DNA of 64,000 bases, taken from assembly GCF_028453695.1 (NCBI RefSeq), contig NC_135782.1, positions 15,246,190 through 15,310,189 of the forward strand. The letters are read 5' to 3'. Shown here piece by piece: positions 36,880 to 47,999 of this stretch. The notes beneath the pieces were generated by a model, which was not told where the DNA came from, did no database searches, and was given only the letters and a program-made list of their open reading frames with translations. Source of the DNA: Augochlora pura. Its lineage: Eukaryota > Arthropoda > Insecta > Hymenoptera > Halictidae. Each line of letters starts with the position of its first letter. The stretch's first letter is position 1. The translations under genes and the position numbers were made by a program.

Positions 36880-37620
36880 AAGAACGAGAAAGAAAGAGTG
36901 CGAGGGGAAGGGGTGGCCGGGAACGGGTTGTCGTCGCAAAAGTGCGCCGTCACGCTCGTGCGCTCGTGCACTCGCGCGACATGTATTTATTTTGTAAACA
37001 TCGTCCGGTAAACGGAACGTGCGACGAGCGTGAAAGTGACGCCCACGGTTTATTCCGCGTCCTCGTATCTCTCCATCGACTGGCAACTTCTGCCGAGGTG
37101 GNNNNNNNNNNNNNNNNNNNNNNNNNNNNNNNNNNNNNNNNNNNNNNNNNNNNNNNNNNNNNNNNNNNNNNNNNNNNNNNNNNNNNNNNNNNNNNNNNNN
37201 NGGGGGGGGGGTAATTAACCGGAGGGAAAATTGCGCGACGTCGGAACGCCGCGCCGCGAGCGTCGCCGATAAAGCGTCCGCCGCCGCGGACTTCAAATTA
37301 ATATTTCAGCGTTACGCGTCGCGCGACCGGCGGTCTAATTTCCCGAGAAGCGGTTATTATCGGGGATGGAAAAACATCGTGGAAATAAAAGAGCCTAGGG
37401 GGGGTAGACAGGGAGAGAAGAGATCGCGTCAGGGCTTCCTTTGACCTGAAGAGGGGTGGAGGAATTAATTGTGTCCCACGTTCCGCCGGCCAGGCGACGA
37501 CTGTATTTAGCGCCGTTTTAATCGATAATCCGGAACACGGTGTCGCGGATTTGTGTTTCAAGTTTCGGTTCGTCGGGTTCGCGCTGGTTGCAACGTGGCT
37601 TTTAGATGTACAGGGTGGTG
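36880..37620. other. GC-rich island broken by an assembly gap
   Basis: CpG-rich on both sides of a gap. An ACAGGGTGGTG word at 37611-37621 resembles repeat-terminal words elsewhere. No gene recognised. Confidence 0.4.
37102..37201. other. Assembly gap (100 N)
   Basis: Exactly 100 N, the usual placeholder for a gap of unknown size. The right edge is a run of at least 10 G (37202-37211), so the read failure was probably at a longer G tract. Confidence 0.97.
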
Positions 37621-37701
37621 TTCGTGAGATATAGTATAGGCTTGTGAGATGTATTATATAATCTGAACATATATATATGTAGTTTATGATCTGAACATAT
37701 A

Positions 37702-38256
37702 CTCCTGTGAACAAAAAGTAAGGTGAATTTGTTTATAAAACATATATTCTTTATTTATTCTTACAAATGAATTTCATCGCCTTCAAAGTAATCCCCGTCT
37801 GATAAAACGCACTTTTGCCAACGTTTTTACCAGTCCTCGAAACAGTCGGAATAGTGTTTTTCCGGTATAGCCTTCAGGACCTTCTTCGATTCGGTTTTTA
37901 TCTCCTCAATCGTGTCAAAACGGCGTCCCTGCATGCGCCTTTTGAGTTTGCGGAATAGCCAGAAGTCGCACGGAGCCAAATCAGGCGAATACGGTGGTTG
38001 CGGAACGATTCGAGTCGAGTTTTTGGCAAAAAAGTCCCGAAGAACCAATGCAGTATCACATGGTGCATTATCGTAATGACTTTTGGTTGTTTACAAAAAC
38101 ACGCATAACTCGGAGACAATTAAACCTTTTGACAAACAGACGTTTGGCAAATGTTATAGACAGTCCTACCAACCTAGGAAAAATAAAAAAAAAACATGAA
38201 TAAATAAAGAATTTACATTTTATAAACAAATTCACCTTACTTTTTGTTCACAGTGT
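37702..38256 (-). mobile_element. Deleted mariner element, copy 1
   Basis: Transposon of the Tc1/mariner superfamily read on the minus strand, bordered by TA on both sides (37700-37701 and 38257-38258). Terminal inverted repeats are about 55 bp (37706-37760 and 38199-38253; outer word TGTGAACAAAAAGTAAGGTG). The outermost four bases differ between ends, ACAC at the 5' end and CTCC at the 3' end, exactly as in copy 2. At 555 bp it is less than half the usual 1.3 kb of a mariner. The N-terminal DNA-binding part and the first catalytic aspartate are missing. Confidence 0.93.
37761..38090 (-). pseudogene. Mariner transposase C-terminal fragment, broken
   Basis: Remnant of the DDE catalytic domain. 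It reads DNAPCDTALVLRDFFAKNS and then PYSPDLAPCDFWLF. The aspartate of DNAPC and that of CDFWLF are separated by 34 residues, the DD34D signature of mariner. A lysine codon after FEDW is changed to TAA at 37827-37829, cutting off the last ~20 residues, which are otherwise still readable to a stop at 37761. An upstream in-frame TAA (38091-38093) marks the deletion side. It cannot encode an active enzyme. Confidence 0.92.
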
Positions 38257-38258
38257 TA

Positions 38259-38735
38259 CTACTCTATTACATACAATACCAATCTTGTTCACTCTATTCA
38301 ACTCTATTCCACTCTACTCTGCCCTACTACTCAGTTGCTGCTCTATTCTACTCAGCTACCTTCGATTCCACTCTGTTGTAGCCTATTCTACATTATATTC
38401 CACTCTAATCCACTCTCTTCCACTCTATTCCACTCTCTTCCACTCTATTCCACTCTATTCAAGTCTATTCCACTCTATTATACTCTATTCAACTTTACTC
38501 CACTCTATTTCACTCTATTATACTCTATTCAACTCTATTATACTCTATCCAACTCTATTCGACTCTATTGCACTCTATTAAACTCTCTTCTACTCTATGG
38601 CAATCTATTCTACTCTGTTCTGTATTATTCCACTCTACTCTGCTCCACTCTGCTCTATTCTATTTAGTTACCTTCAATTCCACTATGTTATAGCCTATTC
38701 TACGTTATAGTCTACTCTATTGCACTCTAATCGAA
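38259..38735 (+). repeat. CTCTATTCCA satellite, left piece
   Basis: About 45 copies of a 10-bp unit (CACTCTATTC and variants). A longer phrase (TCAGCTACCTTCGATTCCAC then TAGCCTATTCTAC) appears near 38352 and again near 38668. It begins right at the 5' end of mariner copy 1. The same satellite in the opposite orientation lies beside copy 2 at 41303-41490. Confidence 0.9.
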
Positions 38736-38779
38736 CTAGATTGTTCCCCTCGAAGGTTATCAGCCCTGCAGAAATTTAA

Positions 38780-38910
38780 GTGTGAGAGAGACAGAGAGAG
38801 AGAGGGAGAAAAGTGAGTAGAAAAGAAAGAAAGAGAAAGAAAGAAAGATAGAAATAGGAAGAGAAAGAAAGAATGATAGATACATATATATATAGAGAGA
38901 GAGAGAGGGG

Positions 38911-38943
<33 letters not shown>
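38780..38943. repeat. GA-rich low-complexity tract
   Basis: GA, GAAA and TATA simple repeats, ending in a pure AG stretch to 38943. Confidence 0.9.
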
Positions 38944-38947
<4 letters not shown>

Positions 38948-39186
38948 AGGCCGTAATCAGGCAAGCGTGGCGGCGTCGATCGGTTCGTTAGGCTCGGTTT
39001 AATTTTAAAACGCGCCGGGGCCAGTTTTTCACGGGCCAGTAGACCAGACGCGTCGAAGCCCGTCGAGGAAACAGTGCTTCCCTTGTTCCAGCCGTCTTCG
39101 TCGGAATTTTAGTCTCTGCATAGCCAACCACCCCCACCCCTTCTCCTCAAATCACCCATTCTTACTATAACAGTAGAGATTTGAAC

Positions 39187-39575
39187 CCTTTGCACGCGTG
39201 TGGCGACTCCGAGACGCCACTAAAAATTGTTACACTATAATTTAGAACAATTTTAATAGTATCAGATTCATTTGTTCTTGGTGATTGTTAAAACGCAAAA
39301 GTTTGTATTTGGTGATTGTTAAATAATAGTTAAAATGACAAGTATTGTATTTGCTCAATATTGCTTAATATAGAAGCTAGAAACAACACTTTTTATTTAA
39401 AAAGAAACATTGTTTTATTGAGCACAGTTTTTATTTAACGCTTAGGACAATCTTTATATCTCGTGGAGCGAAAGTTTCACGGCGAACAGAGTGCTCGTAC
39501 CGAAAGGGTTAACCCTTTACAATCGAATAGCGACTCTGAGACGACGCTAAAAATTGCTATAATATTTCTCAGAAT
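39187..39575 (-). repeat. AACCCTTT-type dispersed repeat, inverted copies
   Basis: The phrase CGACTCCGAGACGCCACTAA at about 39211 recurs diverged at about 39530 (CGACTCTGAGACGACGCTAA), each followed by AAAATTG and an AATTNTAATA word. Between them, 39412-39512 is the reverse complement of 36603-36738 (shared word TTTATTTAACGCTTAGGACA against CTAAGCGTTAAATAAAC). Confidence 0.75.
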
Positions 39576-39829
39576 AATTGTAATATCATCGTACTTACTT
39601 CCACTTTGAAATTGTTAAAACAACAAATATCGTATTAACTCGATTACAGTATTAAAAAATAATAGAATATTAGAATCAAAGAGACACAATGGAAGGTAAG
39701 GATCAAGACGCATATCTTCAATGCTATATCCGGGCGGATTACCGGACGGTTGATTTTCGGCTGAATGCGTCGCCTTAACGAGGCAAACCGGTCCATTCTG
39801 ATGTCTTTGTTTCCGATGATCGCTCACGG

Positions 39830-40440
39830 AGGGTTGAATCTCCGCGAACAGGATAAGTAGAGCAACGCGGCCGCCTACAGGCCGGGCCGAGAGGGGTATA
39901 GAGCAGAGAGAGAGAGAGAGTGTGAGTGTCGGTGAGAGGGGCGAGAGGAGAGAGCGCTTCGGTCGAAGAACGAGAGAATAGCCGAAAGCAATCGGAACCC
40001 CCGTCGAACCCGATGTAGCGGATTCACTTACCTATTCGTCCCTTCGTCCCTCCACGGCCCCAACGCGCCGCTCGGCTCTCCGGAATCCCTGACGAGTTAC
40101 GGCGGCGGCGAGCGGCGGACCGCCGGCAACGCTCGAGGAATCGATTCGACCGTCCCACACGGCGCCTACCGCTGTCGAAATCGAGTTAACGTTGTTTTAT
40201 GAGCCTCGGTTTCATTTGCCGGCGGTTTAGCCGCGCTTTGACGGATTAAGGGACACAGGGCGCACGCAGGGTATCTGTTCCCCCACCTTCCCCTCCCCTG
40301 GCTCTAGCCCTCTTGCGGGCCGGCTGCTCTTATTTAACCCTTCCGTGGGACATACGAAAGTTATGGGGCTCGCGTCGCGACGATGGCACCGCAGGGTATC
40401 TCATGGGAAGTTACTTCTTGCCGTCAATCAAGTGAACCGA
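39830..40440. other. GC-rich island
   Basis: CpG-rich unique-looking DNA with a GA run near 39902-39920. It lies within the segment between the two mariner copies. No gene seen. The following 300 bp are of mixed composition without a feature. Confidence 0.4.
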
Positions 40441-40748
40441 GAAATGGAAAAAGTGAAATTAATTGATAGTGTTTTTGTTGATTTGTTTGTTCGTGGTTAA
40501 AGGATGAAGAAAGGATGATGAGGCAAGATGACTGATGGATATTTTGGAAGTTAGGGTGGAGAGAAAGCTAGCTGCACTTGCTTTTGCTTCGTCAAGTATT
40601 CACTTGTTAGAGGGGTGAGTGTGTTGCTGTTGACCTATATGGGCATACTGATCGACCATTTTCGTCGTAATTATAATTAGTAATTATGAGGAGAGTGCCT
40701 CTTCGAATATGTGTGCAAAGGCGTAATTAGTTTTCCAGTTGATTTCTA

Positions 40749-41300
40749 ACACTGTGAACAAAAAGTAAGGTGAATTTGTTTATAAAATGTAAATTCTTTA
40801 TTTATTCATGTTTTTTTTATTTTTCCTAGGTTGGTAAGACTGTCTATAACATTTGCCAAACGTCTGTTTGTCAAAAGGTTTAATTGCCCCGAGTTATGCG
40901 TGTTTTTGTAAACAACCAAAAGTCATTACGATAATGCACCATGTGATACTGCATTGGTTCTTCGGGACTTTTTTGCCAAAAACTCGACTCGAATCGTTCC
41001 GCAACCACCGTATTCGCCTGATTTGGCTCCGTGCGACTTCTGGCTATTCCGCAAACTCAAAAGGCGCATGCAGGGACGCCGTTTTGACACGATTGAGGAG
41101 ATAAAAACCGAATCGAAGAAGGTCCTGAAGGCTATACCGGAAAAACACTATTCCGACTGTTTCGAGGACTGGAAAAAACGTTGGCAAAAGAGCGTTTTAT
41201 CAGACGAGGACTACTTTCAAGGGGATGAAATGGATTTGTAAGAATAAATAAAGAATTTACATTTTATAAACAAATTCACCTTACTTTTTGTTCACAGGAG
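40749..41300 (+). mobile_element. Deleted mariner element, copy 2
   Basis: 552 bp, flanked by TA (40747-40748 and 41301-41302). The TIRs at 40753-40807 and 41242-41296 are perfect or nearly so over 55 bp. It shares the same 5'/3' mismatch of the outer four bases, the same internal deletion joint and the same leader (TTTGCCAAACGTCTGTTTGT) as copy 1. The pair therefore descends from one already deleted element that was mobilised in trans. Copy 2 is the better preserved. Confidence 0.94.
40912..41241 (+). pseudogene. Mariner transposase C-terminal fragment, open to natural stop
   Basis: An open stretch of about 109 codons running to TAA at 41239-41241. Its second and third catalytic aspartates (D of DNAPC, D of CDFWLF) are in DD34D spacing and it ends DEDYFQGDEMDL. 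It lacks an ATG in a sensible place (an in-frame TAA at 40909-40911 precedes it), the helix-turn-helix region and the first aspartate. The usual histidine before DNAP is tyrosine here, and the usual H two residues after P is D. It is a non-autonomous relic with the catalytic tail intact. Confidence 0.92.
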
Positions 41301-41302
41301 TA

Positions 41303-41490
41303 TATAATATAGTATAGGCTATAACAGAGTGAAATCGAGCATAATAGTGTAGAATAGAGTAGTAGAGAGCAGGATAGAGTGGAATAGAGTGCAATAGAGT
41401 AGAATATAATGTGGAATATGCTATAAAAGACTGGAATCGAACGTAACTGAGTAGAATGGAGCAGAGTAGAGCAGAATAGAGTGGAATAAT
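41303..41490 (-). repeat. CTCTATTCCA satellite, right piece (inverted)
   Basis: Reads GAGTGGAATAGAGTGCAATA on the plus strand, the reverse complement of the left piece. It includes the longer phrase GGAATCGAACGTAACTGAGT. It starts right at the 3' end of mariner copy 2. Confidence 0.9.
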
Positions 41491-41559
41491 ATATGTAGAA
41501 CAGTCGTAGATCAGTCTTCTGTTGGAAGACAATTTTATAAAGCTTTGTATCTATCTTTT

Positions 41560-41653
41560 TTTCTCTCTCTCTCTCTCTCTCTCTCCCTCTCTCTTCGGCT
41601 CTCTCTGTCTCTCCCTTCCTCTCTCTCTCTTTCTTTCTTTTTCTCTCTCCTCT

Positions 41654-41695
<42 letters not shown>

Positions 41696-41703
41696 TCTCT
41701 CTC
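41560..41703. repeat. (CT)n-rich tract
   Basis: CT dinucleotides with CCCT and TTTC interruptions. Open frames of 62-119 codons over it are translations of the repeat. Confidence 0.9.
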
Positions 41704-42230
41704 ACGCGTTCGAATTTCTGCAAGGCAGATAAACCTCGAGGGGGAACAATCGAGTTCGATTAGAAGCCTCGAGAGTTTCGAGCAACTCGGCGCGCCTCTC
41801 CTGTCTTCGATCTCGCAGCTTCTCCTCCCCTCCGCGCGTGCTCGCCTGCCGTTACTCGATTCGGGTCACGCGTTTCGGTAATTATAAACACACGACCGAC
41901 TCTCACTCTCTCCCTCTCTCTCTCCCTCTCCCTCTTTCTCTCTCCCCCTCTCTCCCTCTTTCTCTACCTATTCTCCGTCGAATCGGTTCTCCCTCTGTTT
42001 TTCGTAATTATAATCGACGATTAAAAACGGCCCGCGAACTGGGTCGCACGCTCTCGCTTATTAATTCCCTGCCGGACCAACTTCGTCGGCGAATTTCCTT
42101 TTTTTCGCGAATAAAGGGGTCGAAAACTGTGGCCGAAAGGACGCCATGTTTCTGTGTTGTGGAGCTACGGAAATTAGGGGAACGTCGTTTGAAGTTTTCG
42201 AACGATTGTTGTTGGTATTATTATTAGAGC
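41704..42230. other. GC-leaning island with CT tract
   Basis: Mixed CpG-rich DNA with a second CT-rich stretch at 41903-41968. No recognisable gene. Confidence 0.35.
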
Positions 42231-42239
42231 AGGAGGGTT

Positions 42240-42415
42240 GTTGGTGTATTTATAGCATTAAATATTTAGTAATATTATATATTATATTGGTATATTTATA
42301 ATATTATGTATTTAATGATATTATATTATATTATATATTATACTGGTATATTTATAATATTATGTATTTAATGATATTATATTATATTATATATTATATT
42401 GGTATATTTATAAGA
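42240..42415. repeat. 56-bp AT tandem repeat
   Basis: Three units. GGTATATTTATA anchors at 42289, 42345 and 42401 are exactly 56 bp apart, with TATTTAATGATATTATATTA between. The near identity of the last two units suggests recent slippage. Confidence 0.9.
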
Positions 42416-42740
42416 ATCGAGTGAATATTGTTTTGTCGAACAATGAAAATGAAACAGTGAATATGTTTTTATTTCACGTGAGAACAATTTTTGTTATTTT
42501 TGTCGCAAAAATTATATTTAGATATTTTGCAACAATGTTATAGGATTTTAGAGCAATGTCCTTTGTTGGTTCAATATTTTTATTTTTTAGTTTGAGAATT
42601 GGTTTGTAGGGAATTTTATTTTATAATAAAAGTAATAATATAATAATAGTAAAACCAAATATACCAATAGTAAAAATTGCTTGAAATAATCTCAGGATTT
42701 CTAGATTTTTATTAGACAATTTTTAGACAACTTGGATATA
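42416..42740. other. AT-rich spacer
   Basis: No gene. At about 42666-42700 a short phrase AAATTGCTTGAAATAATCTC resembles the arm of the fold-back family, so it may be a small fragment of it. Confidence 0.35.
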
Positions 42741-42744
42741 TAAA

Positions 42745-43800
42745 AATCGGCGTGGGAACAAGTATAGTCCGCACGCGACAAAGAGGCACATTTGTGTCTA
42801 CGTTGCCCCCCTCTTACTACCCGCCCCACTACGCAGTTATCGTCCACTATTGGTCACTATCCCTGACGAAAATCGCGTCGCCGCGTCACAGGTAGTTGCC
42901 AGCTATGGGCAACGTAGTTTATTCGGCATTTATTTCGTCTATACTCTTACCCGCCTCTGACGACTATTCATTAAAAATAGCGGCCCCGGTCGCCGTAACG
43001 CGCGGCGTTGTTTTATTAAAAATATCCGTCCGACGTCGACAAAAACAAAAGAAAGAAAAAATTGGCAACAAAGAACACGGTCATCGATTTCCCGAATATC
43101 GGCGGCGAAACGTTAAACAACAACAACAACCTGTACCGAAATTAATTCGTTTTTGCCGGGTAACGCGACACCGTGCAGCAACACCGGGGCGTGTTAATTA
43201 ATCCTTAATACAATATATCCATTGTTGCAATACGCTCTTTTCTTTCTTTTTTCTCCTCGCAGCCCAGGCGCAAAATTTTCGGATACGGTCGCCGCGGCGC
43301 ACATATTGATACGGTGCTCGCCCCGCGTTTTTTTTTCTCTCTTTTTTTTTTCATCACAAAAGCGGCACGCAAATATTTAGCCGGACCTCCATCGCGCCGC
43401 GCACTCATACAAATTGCACCGCCTAAATTGTGCGTTACCGTCGGAACAGAACTCCCCTCCGGTTCCCCCACCTCCGCCGCCCTACCCCTGCCCTACCATT
43501 TCGGCGGGCCGCTCGCCTCCGTTTATACTTTTTACCGAGGAGAACCGAATTTAATTAACCGAATAAATTACGCGTAGCTGCGGACGAAACGAAAAACGGC
43601 CCGCGCGGAAAAATATGAGCGACCGCGCGGACGCGCGGCGGAAAATCCGCCACTGGAAAACGTTTTCCGGATCGAAGCCAAATAATTCTTGGTCCATGAC
43701 ACGAGCGAGTGGAAATTATGAAGCACGTCGACGATTTCGATCGCGACAATTTCGCGTTCACGGCGACGTAATGCGACCGGTGCGCGGCGACGGATTTTAG
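42745..43800. other. Large GC-rich island
   Basis: About 1 kb of CpG-rich DNA. Frames of 61-101 codons on both strands overlap and none is recognised. It includes AACAACAACAACA near 43119 and T-rich runs near 43330. Possible regulatory DNA, unproven. Confidence 0.4.
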
Positions 43801-43889
43801 GGTATTTTTGAACAACCCTTTTTGGTGTTGGGTGTCCCATGACGGTCGTCGTGAGTGTTTATTGTTTGGTGATTTCTTTGTAAGATTAA

Positions 43890-44320
43890 AATATATTGTT
43901 GTCTTACATATTTATATTATATTATATTGCGTTATATTTTATTATATTGTATTATATTTTATTATATTAGATTGTATTGTATTCTATTATATTCTAATCT
44001 ATTACATTATAATACAGTATAATAGAATATAGAATATCAATAGAATATATATATAATATATGTATTATATTATAATACAATATAATAGAATGGAGTAGAA
44101 AAAAATATAAAACAATGTAACAGAATAGGCTATAATAGAATATAATAAAATACAATACAATATAGTTCTATTATATTGTATGTATGATATTTTATTATGT
44201 TCATTTAATTATATTTATTATATTACAAAATACAATACAATATAATTCTATCATATGTATTATATGGTACCATATTCTACAACATTATACTATATTTTAT
44301 TATATTAGATGCATAGCCTT
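43890..44320. repeat. TATTATATT simple-repeat domain
   Basis: TTATATTATATTG-type words and their complement AATACAATATAATAGAAT alternate, so the domain has sense and antisense halves that could pair. Confidence 0.8.
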
Positions 44321-44324
44321 TTGG

Positions 44325-44960
44325 ACATCAGTTTTTGGGACCTCAGGTTTTAGGACTCCAGTTTTTGGGACTTCAGACTTTGGGATTTCAGACTTTGGGA
44401 CTTCAGTATTTGGGACTCTAGTATTCTAGCCTATAATTCTCAGGACATCAATCTTTGGGACTCTAGTATCCTAGCCTATAGCTGTCAGAGCTCTATTCTT
44501 TGGAACTTCAGTCTTTGGACATTTGTCTTGTGGACATCAGTCTTTGGACATTTGTCTTGTGGACATCAGTCTTTGAACATTTGTCTTTTGAAACTTCAGT
44601 CTTTGAGACATCAGTCTTTGGAACTTCAGTTTTTTGGATTTAGGTTTATTGGACGCGAGTCTATCGAATATCAGTGTGTTGGATTTCATTGTATATTGGA
44701 TTCGAGTCTATTGCATTTTGTCTATTGGATTTGTGTCCATCAGACTTAGATCAATTGGTCTTAAGTCTGTTGGAAGTGGTTCTTTTAGATTTTAGTCTTT
44801 CAGATTCTCATTTATTGGACATCAATGTTTTTAAAAGTAGTCATTTAAAAATTAACCTTTTGGGAGTCACTGCTTTGAACTTCACTCTCTTCGATTCTTG
44901 TCAAGTTACCCCTTCAATCTCTTATTCATCAGTCGGCTTTACTATAGCCTTGTACTTCAG
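44325..44960. repeat. 15-18-bp minisatellite, CTTCAGTCTTTGGGA
   Basis: TTCAG anchors at 44372, 44387 and 44402 give a 15-bp period. Later units are 17-19 bp (CATCAGTCTTTGGACATTTG) and grow diverged toward 44900. Open frames of 73-137 codons here are repeat artefacts. Confidence 0.9.
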
Positions 44961-45430
44961 TTATATGTACTTTAGTCTTTTGAACTGGAATACCTTATCC
45001 TTCAAATTTATTTCAAGCTTATATCAAGATTATGACAATGACAAATGCAATCCGACTCCAATTTGTCATAATAATCCCATCCTATAACAATCTCTATTCC
45101 ATTGTCATAATAATCGTTCCATCAGTTACCTTCAATCTCTTATTCCAAAATCGTCTTTATTACAGTCTTATACTTCAATTATATATACCAGAGCCTCTTA
45201 AACTGCAAGACCTTGCTCTCCAATTTTATTTCAACCTTATATCAATATTACAATAATGACAACAACAATCAAACTCCAATAATCCCATTATCATATTAAT
45301 AACATTACATAAGTAATCCTAATCACGTTTCCAAGACTTAAAACCATCATACATCCCCCATAGCAATAACCACCTCCAACACCCTCCCAACTATTATATA
45401 TCCACCACCCACCAATACTAACGAAACCAA
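44961..45430. repeat. AT-rich spacer with a ~190-bp degenerate duplication
   Basis: TTACCCCTTCAATCTCTTATTC at about 44906 and TTACCTTCAATCTCTTATTC near 45126 open two diverged copies, both later containing TACTTCAGTTATAT or TACTTCAATTATAT and TTATTTCAAGCTTATATCAA. The spacing is about 220 bp. No gene. Confidence 0.55.
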
Positions 45431-46130
45431 CGCTTCTAGTTCGTAACCCGGTGAAGCCATTCGGCGTCGAACAACCTCAGGAATCTCGTTATCTCGACCG
45501 GCGTGTGTCCGCGAAAACAGGTCGTAGACGCTCGTCTACTCTCGTCTCTGTTCGACACGATCTCCTCCACCCTCTTTCGCCCTGTGTTTTCGTATTCCGA
45601 GGTGCTGTTTGAAATATTGAAAAATCAAGAAGGAATAGCGGAAAAATCGAGGGAACGCCTCGCGAGGGAGCTCGCCGGTTATGGGATCAAGCGAATTTCC
45701 GTGGAAACTCCGGCCGCCGCCGTCGCCGCCGCCTGACGCAAACACGCGTCAAAAAGGATGATATGCGTGGGTGGAGCGCCAGCGCGCCGTGGAAGCTTAA
45801 GGCTCGCGCGCCGGCGGTGGCCCCGGGACGACGACGCGCGGAATGCTCGGGAAAAGGACGAAATCGAGGGACACAGGATTTGTTGCAGAGTTTACAGAGT
45901 TAGGGGGGATGGAGAGGGGTGGAGAAGGGAAACCGCAGAGCTGGCTGCCGTGGAAAAAAATATTCTCGGCCGTCGTCCGCGGCGAATAATATTTCCACGG
46001 GGCCACGGTTTCTAAGGGATGAATGGCGGCGCGGCTAGGTTTTTCGGAGCAGAGAACTCTCTCCCGGCCTTTTTCAATCCACCGCTGCAAGTCAGTTTAT
46101 CAAACCGCTCGATCCTGGCTGGGCCAGTGA
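45431..46130. other. GC-rich island
   Basis: CpG-rich, with a CCGCCGCCGTCGCCGCCGCC triplet run near 45714-45733 giving poly-alanine in one frame. Frames of 69-97 codons on both strands are unrecognised. Confidence 0.4.
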
Positions 46131-46139
46131 CGGATTAAA

Positions 46140-46300
46140 AAGTATTTAATAATCTCTAATTAAAGTCTACTATTTTCTAAAAAATACTTAATGGTCTTAA
46201 TCTATTATTTTTTAATAATTATTTAATGGTCTCTAGTTAAAATCTATTATTTTTTAAAAATTATTTAATGGTCTATAATTGAAATCTATTATTTTTTTAA
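46140..46300. repeat. ~35-42-bp AT repeat
   Basis: TTAATGGTCT recurs at 46188, 46223 and 46265 with AATCTATTATTTTTT between. Confidence 0.75.
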
Positions 46301-46369
46301 AGTCGTTGGGCAATAATTTGTGGTTAGCTTTAGTCGATATTTCTTTTAAAATAGTAAACTATTTAAATA

Positions 46370-46680
46370 CAATTTCCTATTTATTTTCCTTATTTTGTCC
46401 TATATATTATCTCTATCTTGACCTATTTATTTCCCCTATTCTTTCCTATTTATTTTCCCTATTCATTCCTATTTTTCCCCTATTCCTTGCTATTTATTTT
46501 TCCAATATTATCCTACTCATTTTCCCAATATTTTCCTTTTTATTTTCCCTATTCTTTCCTATTTATTTTTCCCAATATTTTCATATTCATTTTCCCTATT
46601 CGTTCCTATTTATTTCTCCTATTTGTTCCTATTTATTTTTCCCAATATTTCCCTACCCATTTTCTCAATATATTCATTGT
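46370..46680. repeat. CCTATTTATTTTCC minisatellite
   Basis: About 14 units of 20-27 bp (TTTCCTATTTATTTTCCCTA). It makes Y/F/P-rich open frames of 100-142 codons. A second, smaller patch of the same words is at 47500-47640. Confidence 0.85.
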
Positions 46681-46847
46681 AACACTACATGTTACATTAA
46701 ATTTTGAATACACTAAATAATAATTCTAAAGTATTCTATACCAATATAGAATATACTTTATGTAATAATTATACTCACTACATGTCACACTATATTTAGA
46801 ATATATTTTACGAATTAGTTTATTTATCATATTAGTGTATTTCTAAG

Positions 46848-47290
46848 AGAGTGAGAGAGAGAAATAGAAAGACTGAGAGAGTGAGAGAGTACGAGAGAGA
46901 GAGGAATAGAGAGATAGCGTAGCATATTTCTTTGACTGGCGAGCAAAGGGTGCGGCGACGTTATAGTGCAAAGGGTGCGCGCGCGGGTACATCGCGGCCG
47001 AGTATTTGTGTCCTCTCGCACGCGGGGGAGGGCGGTCGCCTCTCGCGGAAGATAAAAGGACCGGGTAGGGCGGAAAGAATGCGTCCGAGTTGGATGAAGA
47101 GGAGCGAAAGGAGCGGCGTGACGCGTGCTCGCGGGGTGGAGATGCTGCTAGGAATGCCGTCGCGCGGTGATGGCGTCTCTCTTCCCTCAAGAGTTGCTCT
47201 TCCCATCCTTCCACAGCTTGTACGATTTTTATACAGAAAAAGTCGTCGCGGCATTGTTTTAGGGGGAACGATGATTGGTGTTATTTGATA
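46848..47290. other. GA tract and GC-rich island
   Basis: GA-rich tract at 46848-46915, then CpG-rich DNA to 47290. Overlapping 97-123-codon frames on both strands are unrecognised. Confidence 0.4.
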
Positions 47291-47499
47291 CTCTTTGTAT
47301 TTGAATGTGGCAACCCTTTGTATTCGATTCTGGTATAGATACAGTATAGTAATGATATGTGATAATAATGTAGTAATGTTAATATAATATTATATAATAA
47401 TATATAGTGTAGCATTTTTATTGCTTCGTATATAGTTATATATATTTTTTCCAAAATGTTGGCCTTGATTATTCACAATTGTTGACATTTTTGGTAATT

Positions 47500-47640
47500 T
47501 TTCCTATTTTTTCTATTTATTTCTCTATCTAGTTTGCTATATTATTTTTCCCATTTTTCTCTTACCTATTTTTCCTACCCCTTTCCTATTTATTTTTTCT
47601 TTATTTTCTCCTATCCATTTTCCCTATCACCTAATTCTTT
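47500..47640. repeat. CCTATTTATTTTCC minisatellite, second patch
   Basis: TTTTCCTATTTTTTCTATTT and related words match the 46.4-kb array. AT-rich DNA without a gene follows to about 47990. Confidence 0.7.
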
Positions 47641-47999
47641 CCTACAATTTAAAAAATTCACAAAAATTCAAAACAGTACCTCCACCAACAAAAGCATCTC
47701 TCCTAACTTTTTAAACAATCAAGATCGACATCAACAATAAAGAAATCAATTAAAAACTATACATTAACAGTCACCAAGTACAATATTACAAAATTCCACT
47801 ACATACATTCTATAATTACATCTATACTGTTACATACATACTTAAAAAATTGCATTTTATCCAGCCTTTAAGGAACGAGTTGGAGGCAAGTACTACCACC
47901 ATTGCAAAATGATGCTTTTCCTCAAAACGTTGGTCAAAATTCATTGTGAATGGTTTTGGGAGTTCCAGGGCTGACAGGGAGCCGCAGCGTGAAACGAAA

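Noticed and set aside
41522..41881. 119-codon frame with a signal-peptide-like hydrophobic start
   Set aside because: The hydrophobic part is the (CT)n tract read as S/L/F. The rest is unrecognised.
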